Counted from the first letter of the stretch, positions 21,384 through 31,289 are shown. The stretch: DNA of 64,000 bases from Liopterus haemorrhoidalis (GCA_963971575.1 OZ020611.1:222572260-222636259), one strand, 5' to 3'. Notes: generated by a model from the letters alone, not told the origin. Program-made: numbers and translations.

Positions 21384-21925
21384 CACTTAATTTCTCGTAA
21401 AGTCGTAACCTTGGAAAAAGACATATTATTTTTTATGGCTCTCCAAAAACTGTACCATTGCACTAAAGTTTAAATAGATGTCAATGTGTCATATTTTGCA
21501 TAAAATGCATGATTTGATTTTCTATCTTGTGCCATTTTTAATTTTTGTCCTAAATTATATGGACCGCACTGTTTATGTTCATAGAAAATTTGACATATTA
21601 AAACAAATTGTTATTTAAAAGAGAAAATTTATCAATCGAACATTTCAGTAATCTTAATATTGTGAAATAATGATAATTGAGTAGACATTTGTTAAAGTGG
21701 ACTCCTACATTAGAGGTTGAACTAAAAATAAACCTTTTCAAAAACCCACATTTTCTAACATTCTACATTCCAACATACGTTGACTGACATAAATGGTTAA
21801 ACAAACTGAAGTTATACTTCAACTTCAAATAATTTATTGCCTTCTTTACATTTCATTATTTATTACCTATTGCTTCAGTGCTCTATTGAAAATTCAATAA
21901 CAATAAGCAATAAACGATCTATTGT
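21384..21925. other. No recognised feature
   Basis: AT-rich DNA between the TTAA element and HINE-A copy B. Confidence 0.45.
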
Positions 21926-23018
21926 TTTTAGGGTTTTGTAGGTATGACAAAAAACCCTTATACCGTCAGTTTGTCGTCTGTCTGTCTGTCTATTCGGTAA
22001 AAATTGTAGCCAAACAGCTAAACCTAGAGAGTTGAAATTTGGCATGCTTATACAACTCTTTGACCCGCACATAGGAAAAATACTAAATCATCTAAAAAAC
22101 ATATCCCCCTAAAAATATAAACAAATATGTGCTCATCAAAAAAAAATATATTTTTTTTAAATTCTGAGTAGGGTATCAAATGAAAGCCCTTAGTACGTGG
22201 ATTAACTATCAAAATTTAATTTTTGCAAAATAAATTATTTTGATGCGGATTTTTCCAAAATTGTGCTAAACAAATTTGTCCCACACCCTGTAGCCCCAAA
22301 TGGTTTAAACTAAAAATCTGAAAATATTCTAAGTAATGTACATTGGTGTGAACCGGAATAGTACAGCAGAATTTTTTTATCAAATTATGTTTTCGGAAAA
22401 ATATTGCATTTTTTGTGTTTTTTTGTTGATGATTTACAAAAGTTATTGTTATTTAATACACTAGACTAGAAGACGTATCATGGTCTAATGGTTAGCATGC
22501 TCACTAACTACCCAGAATTCTATGGTTTGCTCTCGAGCAAAGGAGACAATTTAATTTTCTTTACCTTATTTTGTCAAAATTCTAGTTATATTTTGGTAAA
22601 TGTTGCATTTAATTTTTAAAAGCGTAAATGTAATAACCAGTTGAAATGTTGGAATTATATTTTCATTCTATGTGTCATGTATATGAAACCAAAGGGGCGG
22701 AGCATATGACAACCAATGGAAGCCATAGGCGCAATTTTCAAAATCTTAATGAACGTTGCTATATAAAATAAATAATGCACATATGTAGATACCTAAATAT
22801 TGGTATTAGGTATTCGAATTAAAATCAACAAAAAAATATTTTAACATAAAATTTGTTTTTAAAGCTCTTAGATTAACTGAAGATAAATTATTTTAAAAAT
22901 ATCGTTCATTTTTCCGTGATTACTACAAAGCAAAATTTGTCCTACCCACTTAGCATTCCGCCTTCACTTATTATATACCTGCGAAACCCTGTAATGTGTG
23001 AAAATTCACACTTAACTT
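21926..23018 (+). mobile_element. HINE-A (DINE-1/Helentron-type) copy B, full length
   Basis: Layout: T-rich 5' end, subterminal repeat AGGGTTTTGTAGGTAT (from 21930), a short GTCT array (about 21973-21992), body, tRNA-like module (22475-22555), inverse subterminal repeat ATACCTGCGAAACCCT (about 22975-22990), then the 3' hairpin GTGTGAAAATTCACAC (22996-23011). This order (5' subTIR, GTCY array, 3' subTIR, terminal stem-loop) is the one described for DINE-1-like, Helentron-mobilised elements, which insert between two T residues and make no target duplication. None is seen here. Confidence 0.82.
22475..22555 (+). other. tRNA-like module inside HINE-A copy B
   Basis: CGTATCATGGTCTAATGGTTAGC has the form of a Pol III A box (TGGTCTAATGGTTAGC, as in tRNA-Glu/Asp), and GGTTTGCTCTCGAGC lies where the B box would be. 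It is not a functional tRNA: stems are poor and the B box is diverged. The same module is at the same relative place in copies C and D, with the best B box (GGGTTCGCTCCC) in D. Confidence 0.6.
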
Positions 23019-23019
23019 T

Positions 23020-23200
23020 TTGTCTTTTATTTTTGGGAATAAATAAAAATGCCAAGGTGCCAAGGACTATATAGGTCGTCTTAAAAAACCGTTCTTTCTT
23101 TAGACATTGTGTACGGTCGCATTGTCGTGATGGAGCAAGATACCACGCAAGCGCATTTTTCTTTTGTATTTAATTTTTTATTTCTGCCGAACTGTACACA
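23020..23200 (-). pseudogene. Mariner transposase fossil (C-terminal catalytic part)
   Basis: On the minus strand GILLHHDNATVHNV matches the block around the second catalytic Asp (HHDN), and after a gap SLAPWHFYLFP matches the SPDLAPxDFYLFP block carrying the third Asp, which is changed here to His. It is cut off on the left by the 3' end of HINE-A copy B. Confidence 0.65.
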
Positions 23201-23214
23201 GAAGAACATTGATA

Positions 23215-24570
23215 ACACCGGTCAACAGGAATTTTGAGTCTGGGTTCTGCATATCTGATTTTTGTTTCTTTCACATTATTAATTAAAGAAAAAATAGTTT
23301 TACCCGAAAAAGTTTGCTTTTGTAGCTATCAGAATGAAATTACGGATTTTAAGAAAATTTCTTTTTTTTCAGACCTTTATTGTATGTAAAAATAATACAA
23401 AATTTGTTATGTATTTGAATCAGTTTTATTTACAAGAAAACCATTCGAAACAAACAACTACTGTAACAGAATATATAAAAAAGTTTAGAAATAATTATTT
23501 TTCGTATTTCTTCTGTGATTGTATGGACTTTCTCGTATTAGCCCCTAAATATAGTCCCCCATCGTACTCTCATTGTATTGCCCCTGATAACGACGTTCAA
23601 ATCCATCACGTCTTGATGAAAACGTTCACCTTGTTCTTCCGAATAGGCTCCCATGTTATCTTTAAATTGGTCCAGTACGCATGTAACATATGCACTTTAA
23701 AGAACATTCTGCAACCCATGAGTTTAAAGTTATCAAGCATAGTTGCAATAAGCTCTTTGTAATTGTCTGCTCTGTTGTTTCCGAGAAAACCACGAACCAC
23801 TGCTTTCAGGCTTTGCTTTCATGAGTATTGAGTATCTGTGAAAATTCGTCACTGGCCATTATTTTTTTTTATTTGTGGTCCGACAAAAATAAAGGTAGCA
23901 AGTATACTTAGTATAACAGCCTATTCAAGGCGGTGTGAATCTCATGCATTCCTTCTGACTGGCGTCTTTTCATAGACAGTTCTACAAAAAATTTAAAAGC
24001 TGTCCTTCTTCGCAATGGAAATAAATTTCCATCTCTTCCTTTGGCTCATTCCGTAATGCGCAAAGAAAATTACGAAAGTGTGAAAATGGTACTTGAGAGT
24101 TTAAAGTATGATATACCTGGCCAGTGATAGAGGATTTTAAGATGGCTGAATTTCTGATGGGATCCATTCCCATCTGAAATCCAACCATTCTCTTGTTTTG
24201 ATAAATTCGCCGCAAATATAGCAGAATGAGTCTACCTCGTGTTTACAACTTTTTGACGCCATTTTTGGATCTACCGCTATACAAAATGCGTTGTATCGCT
24301 GCAATGCGCATGCGCATACCGACTATGAACCACGTAAGTGAAATGCCTCTGGCTTTCCACCCGCTCGTCCCCACCCTTACTTTATATAACGAGCTTCTCC
24401 TTATATGGTCATAAAAATAAATAAATATATATTGATCGTACTAAAAGGTACAAAAGCAAAGTTTTTTAAAAATAAACGAAGGTTTTAGTTATTTTTCGAT
24501 ATAAAGAATCAGAAAATAGTCATTAAAATAAAGACTCAAAAAAATATATTTTTTTTTTGTTGACCTGTGT
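23215..24570 (-). mobile_element. Long-TIR DNA element of unassigned superfamily carrying an orphan arthropod ORF fossil
   Basis: Left end ACACCGGTCAACAGGAATTTT with TGAGTC; right end, inverted, ACACAGGTCAACA followed by A/T-rich text and TTTTGAGTCTTTA. Similarity continues inwards: AAAAAGTTTGCTTTTGTAGC (left, about 23307) and AAAACTTTGCTTTTGTACC (right, inverted, about 24465), so the imperfect TIRs span about 115-130 bases. The interior carries a conserved-orphan pseudogene on the minus strand. No clear target duplication was found. Confidence 0.65.
23500..23860 (-). pseudogene. Fossil of an uncharacterised multi-copy arthropod ORF (GERFHQD family)
   Basis: In minus-strand frames: KAVVRGFLGNNRADNYKELI, TMLDNFKLMGCRM, a degenerate counterpart of SLKxHxLH, then NMGAYSEEQGERFHQDVMD and FERRYQGQYNESTMGDYI. 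I recognise this order from large uncharacterised arthropod and cnidarian proteins in which NFLGN...NYKELV, HFLHSHLDFFPENLG, GERFHQDI and RYQGxW follow each other. No enzymatic function is assigned. At least two frameshifts and a stop show it is dead. Its position between long TIRs suggests that the ORF travels as, or with, a DNA transposon. Confidence 0.6.
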
Positions 24571-25200
24571 AATTGTTGGACAAAGGTTTCAAAGTGACCC
24601 ACGTACGGCTTGTGACGATAATGCGCGCGTGCCTTACTGTTAATTTTCTATTTATTTTCCAGACTCGCTATTTATTTTTTAAGATTTCCTATCACGTTTT
24701 AAGCTCATATTTAATATTTATAGTCTCATAATAAATCCTATAATAAAAAGAAATATTATTAATAGGAGTCCTTGAATATGTTCAATACAATTTTTATTTA
24801 TTTTTAATACCTGTATCAAGTTACTAATCCTTTGAACATTGACAACAGATTTACATGTTTAATTCCAATAAAAAAATTATTCAATATTCCTTAGACATTG
24901 TTCAGCATAATTCTCAGTTTAAGTACTAAATAAATTAACTATTGTAATTGAATTTTTGTAAACATTCTTTTAAAAAAAACTGTCGTTATTCAAAACATGT
25001 CATAGACGTATCTATGTAAATTTTTTTTTTAATTAAAATTAAAAAGTTTTGCGCAGGCGTAATAGTATTTCCGGACTTCCCACATTGTAGTAAAGACTTG
25101 GGACGCCAACGCTGTATTATATTTGAGCTTAATATACATGTGATCATAAGCGCCGAATTAAGGATGTTCTTGTCGGTAGTTCTTTATTTGGGCTATTTGT
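24571..25200. other. No recognised feature
   Basis: AT-rich; no gene or repeat recognised. Confidence 0.45.
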
Positions 25201-25204
25201 CTTA

Positions 25205-25435
25205 TTTAATGTAATCGCTGAGAACGGCCGTGGTTCAAATAGTGACTAAATTACTGAGCAGCAAACCAAAGTTCAATCCCTAGCGCTGATAAAAAGACCT
25301 TAACATTTTTCTCCATCGGGAAGCATTGGGAAACCACCTAGGTATATTACCCCAGGAAATTAAAAGAAGCGCAAATAGCCTTTGTTGCTGTGCGCCAAAA
25401 ATTTTAACTAACTAACTAAATTAAAAGAAAAAATT
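25205..25435 (+). mobile_element. tRNA-derived SINE with TAAC-type tail
   Basis: An internal B-box-like AAGTTCAATCCC lies downstream of a tRNA-like region (GCCGTGGTTCAAATAGTG). The element ends GCGCAAATAGCCTTTGTTGC, TGTGCGCCAAAAATTTTAA and a TAACTAACTAAC tail. The same 3' end occurs at 13450-13535 on the other strand. The exact 5' end and target duplication were not resolved. Confidence 0.55.
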
Positions 25436-25436
25436 G

Positions 25437-26396
25437 ATGTGAAGTGTGAATTTTCACACATTTCAGGGTTTTGCAGGTATTTAGTAAGTGAATGATGATT
25501 ATTTGGGATGCCAAAACAAATTTTATATAAAAGTATTTTTTTTTTGTTACCTTTAATTCGAACGCCTAAAACAATTATTTAGGTTTCTAAATATGTGCAG
25601 TATTTTTTTTTTTTTATATTGCAAGGTTCATTACGAATTTTAAAAATTGCGCAAATGGCTTCCATTGGTTATTTTAAGTTCCGCCCCTTTGATTTCGTGT
25701 ACATTGAAATAGAATTAAATTATAATTTAAACAATTTCCACTGGTTATTATATTTACGCTTTTAAAAATTAAATGCAACATTTGCCAAAATATAACTAGA
25801 ATTTCGAAAAAATAATTTAAACAATATAAAAATAAAAAAAAAAATATATATATATATATTATATGTCTTCTCTCAGGGTTCGATCCCTTTCGGATCGAAT
25901 TACTATGGTGAAGAGCTAGCGTCAAAACCACTACACCAGCATACACGTTCCAGTGTGGCGTGTTACAAAGCTATAACTTGTGTACATTATTAGCCAAAAA
26001 TCACAAAAAATGCGTTTTTTTCCAAAAACATAATCTGATCAAAAATTCCTGTTGTACTATTCCGGTTCACACCAATGTACATTACTTAGAATTTTTTCAG
26101 ATTTCTAGTTTAAACCATCTGGGGCTACAGGGTGTGGGACAATTTTTTTTGCACATTAATGGCAAAAATCGCTTCAAAATAATTTATTTTGCAAAAATAA
26201 AAATTTGATCGTTAATCCACGTACCAAGGGCTTTAATTTGATACTCTACTCTACTCTACTTTCGATGAGCACATATTTGTTTATATTTTTAGGGGGGTAT
26301 GTTTTTTAGATGTTTTAGTATTTTTCCTATGTGCGGGTCAAAGAGTTGTATAAGCATGCCAAATTTTAACTCGCTAGGTTTAGCCGTTTGGCTACA

Positions 26397-26460
<64 letters not shown>

Positions 26461-26512
26461 GACAAAATGACGGTATAAGGGTTTTTTGGTCATACCTACA
26501 AAACCCTAAAAA
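25437..26512 (-). mobile_element. HINE-A copy C, full length
   Basis: Reverse orientation: 3' hairpin GTGTGAATTTTCACAC (25444-25459), subterminal repeat AGGGTTTTGCAGGTAT (about 25464-25479), tRNA-like module (25868-25950), the CAGA array (about 26396-26461), and the 5' end ATACCTACAAAACCCTAAAAA. Its body matches copy B throughout. The (GTCT)n array is much longer here than in copy B, as expected for a length-variable core. Confidence 0.82.
25868..25950 (-). other. tRNA-like module inside HINE-A copy C
   Basis: On the minus strand TATGCTGGTGTAGTGGTTTT resembles an A box and AGGGATCGAACCCTGAG the B-box and T-arm region. The degree of preservation differs from copies B and D, but the position is the same. 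Confidence 0.55.
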
Positions 26513-26515
26513 TAG

Positions 26516-26625
26516 ATACTTGAAAAATTATTCAAATTTTTTTCGATTTATCAAAAAATGTCTCATATAAAAGTTGTTATTTATTGCTTTTATAGCAACA
26601 TTTGTTAAATAAACTTTTTAATGTT
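26516..26625 (-). repeat. HINE-B fragment
   Basis: AAAAAATGTCTCATATAAAA, TTATTTATTGCTTTTATAGC and AACATTTGTTAAATAA match the body of HINE-B copies (for example 61600-61660). It adjoins the 5' end of HINE-A copy C. Confidence 0.65.
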
Positions 26626-26649
26626 GTATGAGTACCATTAAAAAAAAAT

Positions 26650-27221
26650 CTGCTACAGTTGCTACATAAAACATTTGCACTGTTTATGGTGATAAACTAA
26701 GTGTAAGTACATGTCAACAGTGGTTTAAAAAATTTAAATCAAGAAATTTATTCTTGGATGATGAACTTAGATCTGGAAGGCCCTATAAAGGAATAACTTA
26801 TTATGAGATGTTAAAACCAGGAGAAAGTTTTAATTCTGATCTCTACTGTGAACAATTGGATCGACTGAATCAGAACTTGACCAGAAATCGGCCAGAAATT
26901 GTGAATAGAAGAGGAGTTATTCTTCAAGGCGACAATGCCTGACCTCATTTATCAAAAAAGACGCGTGAAAAAATTTCCGTGTTTGATTGGGAGGTTCTAA
27001 CACACCCTCCCTACTCACCAGACATTTCACTCTCCGACTATCACTTATTTCGGTCACTGGAACACTTTTTAAGAAACAAGACACTTAGAGATATGAACCA
27101 TGTTAGAATGAGCCTTGAACAATTTTTTCCAAATCCGGAATTTTATAAATCGGGAATATTTTCTGTTCCTGATAAATGGCAGAGTGTTATAGATCACAAT
27201 GGTAACTATTTTACTCAATAA
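26650..27221 (+). pseudogene. Mariner (DD34D) transposase with internal deletion
   Basis: The N-terminal helix-turn-helix region reads VYGDKLSVSTCQQWFKKFK and DDELRSGRP. The frame then jumps directly to GITYYEMLKPGESFN and LYCEQLDRLNQ, so the second DNA-binding helix-turn-helix and the first catalytic Asp block are deleted. GVILQGDNA (second Asp) is followed by a stop in place of the usual Arg (NA*PH), then HPPYSPDISLSDYHLF, giving 34 residues between the second and third Asp. The C-terminus PDKWQSVIDHNGNYFTQ is complete. An inactive deletion derivative. Confidence 0.85.
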
Positions 27222-27230
27222 AGTACATTT

Positions 27231-28313
27231 TTACCGACCGCCAACATATATAAGGGAGGTATTGTAATCATACCAATTTTGACGGTTCGAGATTTCGATG
27301 GATTTCCACGAATTGAGGTCTCTACATAACGTTTTTACTATTTTTAGCATGATGTCTGTCGGTCTGTCTGTTCGTCCGTCTGTCTGTCCGTCTGTCTGTC
27401 CGTCTGTCCGTCCATCTGTCCGTCTGTCTGTCCGTCTGTCTGTGTACACGTGCAGAGCAAATTCGGCTGAAAGGATTTATATGAAACTTCATATTTAAGC
27501 TTCTGCCATCAATAGCACGAGTTGATCAACTTTTGGTAAAAACCGGTTAACTAAAAATGGGAGTTTACTCGTGTCGATTTTAAGATTTTTGCGAATATTT
27601 CACAACAGAAAAATATCTCGAAAAAATTTATTAAACAAAAGTTGCTATAAAAGCAATAACTAATAACTTTTATTTGAGACGCTTTTTGATAAAACGAAAA
27701 ATTTCGAATAATTTCTGTAAAATTTTTGTAAAAAAAGCGCCTCTAGTGAGATTTTGAGAAACTGACGGTTGTAGGATAGTCGAGTTTGTTTACTGTTGTT
27801 TTAATAGCAAGTTTTTAAAAAAATGTCTTTAAAATTGCAAGAAAAAATTAAATGCAACGTGAACTGTTGTGTTTATCTTTGCAATGCAAAAGTAGGTCGT
27901 GATAGAGACCTAAGTTTTCATCGTGTTCCGAAACGTGGCAAAAAAACGTGTTTCTGAATTTACGTGGTGGTGCACGTGTAGTTATGAATAGAAGACAAGC
28001 ATGGGAACATGTTCTTAGAAATGGAAAGACAGTTAAAGACCATTTTAGAGTGTGTTCCCGTGTGTTTCAATAAATATCACATGAAGATACCATTGAACTT
28101 GTCACAAATATCCTACCAAAGTCAGCCATGATGTAAAATGCAGTAGCGCCTCTATCGGTAGTGTCAGATGTCAATATGTAATGTTTCCATGGTCATGATA
28201 AATAATATATCTGTTAGAAAATATTAGGCCAAGTTATTTCTACTCTGCTGCTAGAATTTAATTTATATAAGTACTTTATGATGGCGGTCGGTCCTGTGGT
28301 GGCCACAGCTGAT
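27231..28313 (+). mobile_element. HINE-B (DINE-1/Helentron-type) copy 1 with a captured THAP-like frame
   Basis: 5' TTTTTACCGACCGCCAACAT (subterminal repeat), GTCT/GTCC array (about 27350-27443), body, then the inverse subterminal repeat ATGGCGGTCGGT (28281-28292) and the perfect terminal hairpin CTGTGG-TGG-CCACAG (28294-28308) before a T-run. Compared with copy 49943-50592 there is an extra segment of about 400 bases (27735-28155), bounded on both sides by GCGCCTCTA, which holds the THAP-like frame. Confidence 0.85.
27823..28136 (+). pseudogene. THAP-domain-like reading frame, frameshifted
   Basis: ATG at 27823 opens MSLKLQEKIKCNVNC and CVYLCNAKVGRDRDLSFHR, then VPKRGKK; after a shift in the run of A's near 27945 the text continues GGARVVMNRRQAWEHVLRNG, KTVKDHFRVCSRVF, and ends in TNILPKSAMM. 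Cys pairs at the start, SFHRVPK and RVCSRxF follow the THAP zinc-finger layout (C2CH, DNA binding); the final His (usually CSxHF) is Val here. The frameshift and an in-frame stop mean it is not functional. THAP domains occur in host transcription factors and in P-element/Kolobok transposases; I cannot say which was the source. Confidence 0.55.
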
Positions 28314-28489
28314 TTTTTTCTTTCGATTTGTTTCTATTTTAATAATACCAAATAAACGAAAAACTTTCCGGTACACCTAATATATATCCTGCTATAATTT
28401 TAAATTTACAAGCCTTTATAATTTGTTTGGAGCGATTGGCTGCCTCTGTGTTAGACAGTTGCAAATATTTAAAACTATTTTGTAATATA

Positions 28490-29804
28490 CAAGGTGTCTC
28501 AACAGAAATTTTATATTTAGTGGATCGATTAAAAAAAAAAGTAAGCCGTATATAGAAAGAATGTTTATTAATTACTAAAATACACTTTTTGGGGATTTAT
28601 TTCTTAAAAATAATATCGTCTAAATGTAGACCCTCGCGTTCTCGGCACTCATTTAATCGAACAGTAAAATTACTTAGTCTGTTCTTCTCGGCAGGTGGAC
28701 TCAGGGATGGCTGCCATTTCGTGACGGATATTTTCTTTCAAATGCACCAGTGAAGTCGGTTTATTGGCGTAAACTTTAGATTTAAGATAACCCCATAGGA
28801 AAAAGTCCATAGGGGTTAAATCTGGACTACGTGGAGGCCAATTTATGTCACCTCTCCGGGATATCAATTTGCCTGAGAAAATTTCACGAACACGTGGCAG
28901 AGACATATTGGACGTGTGTGAAGTTGCTCCGTCCTGTTGGAACCATGTTCTTTGGTTATAGCCAGGAAAGTTTTGCAGTTCAGGTACCAAGAAGTTGTCT
29001 AACATCTCCACATAACGCTCTGAATTCACTGTAACTGCACGCCCCCTTTCGTCTTCAAAAAAGTAAGGGCCGATAATACCTCGCGCCGACATCGCAGCCC
29101 ATACGGTCACTTTAAGCGAATGTAGGGGTTTCTGATGTTTGCGTTTCGGATTCGTTGCACACCAGTAGCTGCAGTTCTGCTTATTTACGGGGCCATTAAG
29201 ATGAAAATGAGCTTCATCCGAAAACAAAATGTTGGTAAACGTTGAAAATCGCTCAATCACCTGATTTACGAAATTAAGCCTCTGACTGGCATCTTGGGGC
29301 TTTAATTCTTGCACCAATTGAATTTTGTAGGGGTGCAGATTTAGGTCTTTGTGCATAATGCGATGTAATGATGATCTATGCACATTTAAAGCACTTGCGC
29401 GCTTCCGAATTGAAAGGTTCGGGTCGTCACGAACAGACTGATTAACATTCTCCACGTTTTCTACCGTTCTTGATGACCTAGGCCGCCCGGATTTTGATTT
29501 ATCCAGCGTTGTACCAGTCTCTTCAAACTTTTTAACCCAATGTCGAATAAGAGGAATGCTTGGCGCATCATTTAAGTGGCGAAAACCTCGAATACTGCAG
29601 AATTTTCTACGCGCTACAGTCGCCGAATCACCGTTTTTGTAAAACTCTCGCACGCATAACGCGCGGTCTGCTCCCGAGAAACGCTCCATAGCGACTAAAT
29701 TCCCAAGAGCCAAGCTACCGATTGACATAACCCCCGCGCCCCTCGGAGACGTTGCGTTCACGCAGTAAGCTAAATAAATATAAAATTTCTTTTGAGACAC
29801 CTTG
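28490..29804 (-). mobile_element. DD41D mariner-like element, copy 1 (nearly intact)
   Basis: TA flanks at 28488-28489 and 29805-29806; TIRs CAAGGTGTCTCAACAGAA and CAAGGTGTCTCAAAAGAA continue as ATTTTATATTTA, about 30 bases in all. Length 1315 bp. It carries a transposase frame with all three catalytic Asp residues. Two further copies lie at 40994-42302 (one frameshift) and 46503-47417 (internal deletion). Confidence 0.93.
28670..29689 (-). CDS. DD41D Tc1/mariner transposase, C-terminus altered
   Basis: DDE/D transposase that cuts and pastes the element at TA sites in the nucleus. I place the start at the Met of MERFSGADRALCVREF (29689), because an upstream Met in this copy is not conserved in copy 2. 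Order of domains: helix-turn-helix (FYKNGDSATVARRKF, RHWVKKFEETG), linker SKSGRPRSSRTV, second helix-turn-helix (SIRKRASALNVHRSSLHRIM), then the catalytic blocks NILFSDEAHFH, RTWFQQDGATSHT and PPRSPDLTPMDFFLWGYLK. I count 41 residues between the second and third Asp, i.e. DD41D, the signature described for the rosa/visitor-type clade. After STCR the frame shifts (EEQTK, stop) relative to copy 2, replacing about 25 C-terminal residues. The catalytic core is intact. Confidence 0.9.
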   Translation of the reverse strand: MERFSGADRALCVREFYKNGDSATVARRKFCSIRGFRHLNDAPSIPLIRHWVKKFEETGTTLDKSKSGRPRSSRTVENVENVNQSVRDDPNLSIRKRASALNVHRSSLHRIMHKDLNLHPYKIQLVQELKPQDASQRLNFVNQVIERFSTFTNILFSDEAHFHLNGPVNKQNCSYWCATNPKRKHQKPLHSLKVTVWAAMSARGIIGPYFFEDERGRAVTVNSERYVEMLDNFLVPELQNFPGYNQRTWFQQDGATSHTSNMSLPRVREIFSGKLISRRGDINWPPRSPDLTPMDFFLWGYLKSKVYANKPTSLVHLKENIRHEMAAIPESTCREEQTK

Positions 29805-29806
29805 TA

Positions 29807-30363
29807 CTATAGCAAATGTTGCAAAATAGAACGCCGCCTCTGAGAAAATTTGTACCTAACTATAAAGCTGCATATTTAATTCATATAATTTCATAACACA
29901 TAATTTACCAAAACTGTTAGTCTATGTACCACTTTTACTACATAAACATGTTAATCATAATATTTATGAATGAACATAGTAACGTGATACTTTACTATAT
30001 TTTTTCATTGAGAAAGTTCCGCTATGTTGCGTCATCGTCCATTTTAATTCTACATATTATTACTAATGTATGCTTAATAACTTCTTTGTATCGCCTCTAT
30101 TTCACTCTAGTGATGATTCTGATTGGGAAATTGATAAAAATAAATTAATTCAAAGGATTTTACATGAGTTTTCCATTAAGTTTGTTAGTTTTAGAAATGT
30201 GTAAACATTTGCCGCCGCAAAGATCAATGTTGTCTTTAATGTTTAACCAATTTTGAATTAATTTATTTACATATTTTAAATTTTAAGTGGTTTGCGATAA
30301 TTTTTCCAAATTTGTATATTTGTAGAAATAAAATATAATTATGAGCTATGAACACTTGCCTAT
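29807..30363. other. No recognised feature
   Basis: AT-rich spacer between the DD41D mariner and the second 598-bp MITE. Confidence 0.45.
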
Positions 30364-30365
30364 TA

Positions 30366-30963
30366 CCCTTTACACACTAGATCTTTAAGATCGGATGTTA
30401 AAGTGAATGTATCTTTAAACGCTAATGTGAAACCGTATGGCCTCGTCTAAATACAAGCGATGTTTAAGACAGAGATCTGCGTCTTAAACTTCGTCCGAAT
30501 TGCCAACTTAATTTCTATTATAAAAAAATACTCCTTGAATTTGTGCTGTCAACATTTTATATTATCATAAACAAGAATACTGTATTATATCGACGTTATA
30601 AGAAGTTTATACTTATTGTTATAATAAAATTATTTATTTTAATAATGTGTTTAATAAAATACAGAGCTACAATAATTGAGATAAAATGTATCGACTTACA
30701 TGTTAATACAGGTGTAATATATTCTTTATTGTAGTGCCTTTATTGTAGAATGAAATGAAATATCCTTAATTGTTTATAATAATTCAAAATGTGCGTCTGC
30801 GCAGACAGTTCAAAACTGGTAATTTCATGACGGTAACTTAAGGACAAAATTACTGTAGCTGATGACAGCACCAGAGATTTAAACATCAAGTGTGAAAGCA
30901 TACCGATCTTAAACATCGGTGAACTTTAAGTTCACTCGTCTTAAAGATCTAGTGTGTAAAGGG
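30366..30963 (-). mobile_element. 598-bp TA-flanked MITE, copy 2
   Basis: TA at 30364-30365 and 30964-30965, ends CCCTTTACACACTAGATC. Same length as copy 1 (7027-7624) in opposite orientation, with scattered substitutions only. The identical 63-codon frame is at 30543-30734 on the plus strand. Confidence 0.9.
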
Positions 30964-31289
30964 TATTTCTCAGGAAATAGAGGAGGGTGGGGGATTTGTG
31001 CACATACTAACAACTACGTTACAAAATGGGATTCCGTGCTGCGGCCTAGTGGTTGGTTTCCTTTTATTTGAATTAAGCATGTTGTTTTTTTAAAATTATA
31101 TTTTGGAATAGTCTAGTGCAGGGGGCGGCAACCTTTTTTACTAAGTGGGCATATTTCAGAAATGCGGGAGTTTGATGGGCACCGTGAGACAAGAGGGGGG
31201 GGGGGGTAAAATTTAAACATAAAAATATTAATTCAATTTAAAATTTTAATTTTCATAAAAAAAAATACATAATATCAAAGTGATAATTA

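Noticed and set aside
22475..22555. Functional tRNA gene
   Set aside because: A and B boxes are recognisable, but acceptor and anticodon stems do not pair well and the same sequence recurs inside a mobile family.
23334..23762. 142-codon plus-strand protein
   Set aside because: It is antisense to the GERFHQD-type fossil, whose minus-strand reading has clear family motifs.
26396..26461. CRISPR array
   Set aside because: The repeat is a 4-base microsatellite without spacers, in a eukaryotic TE.
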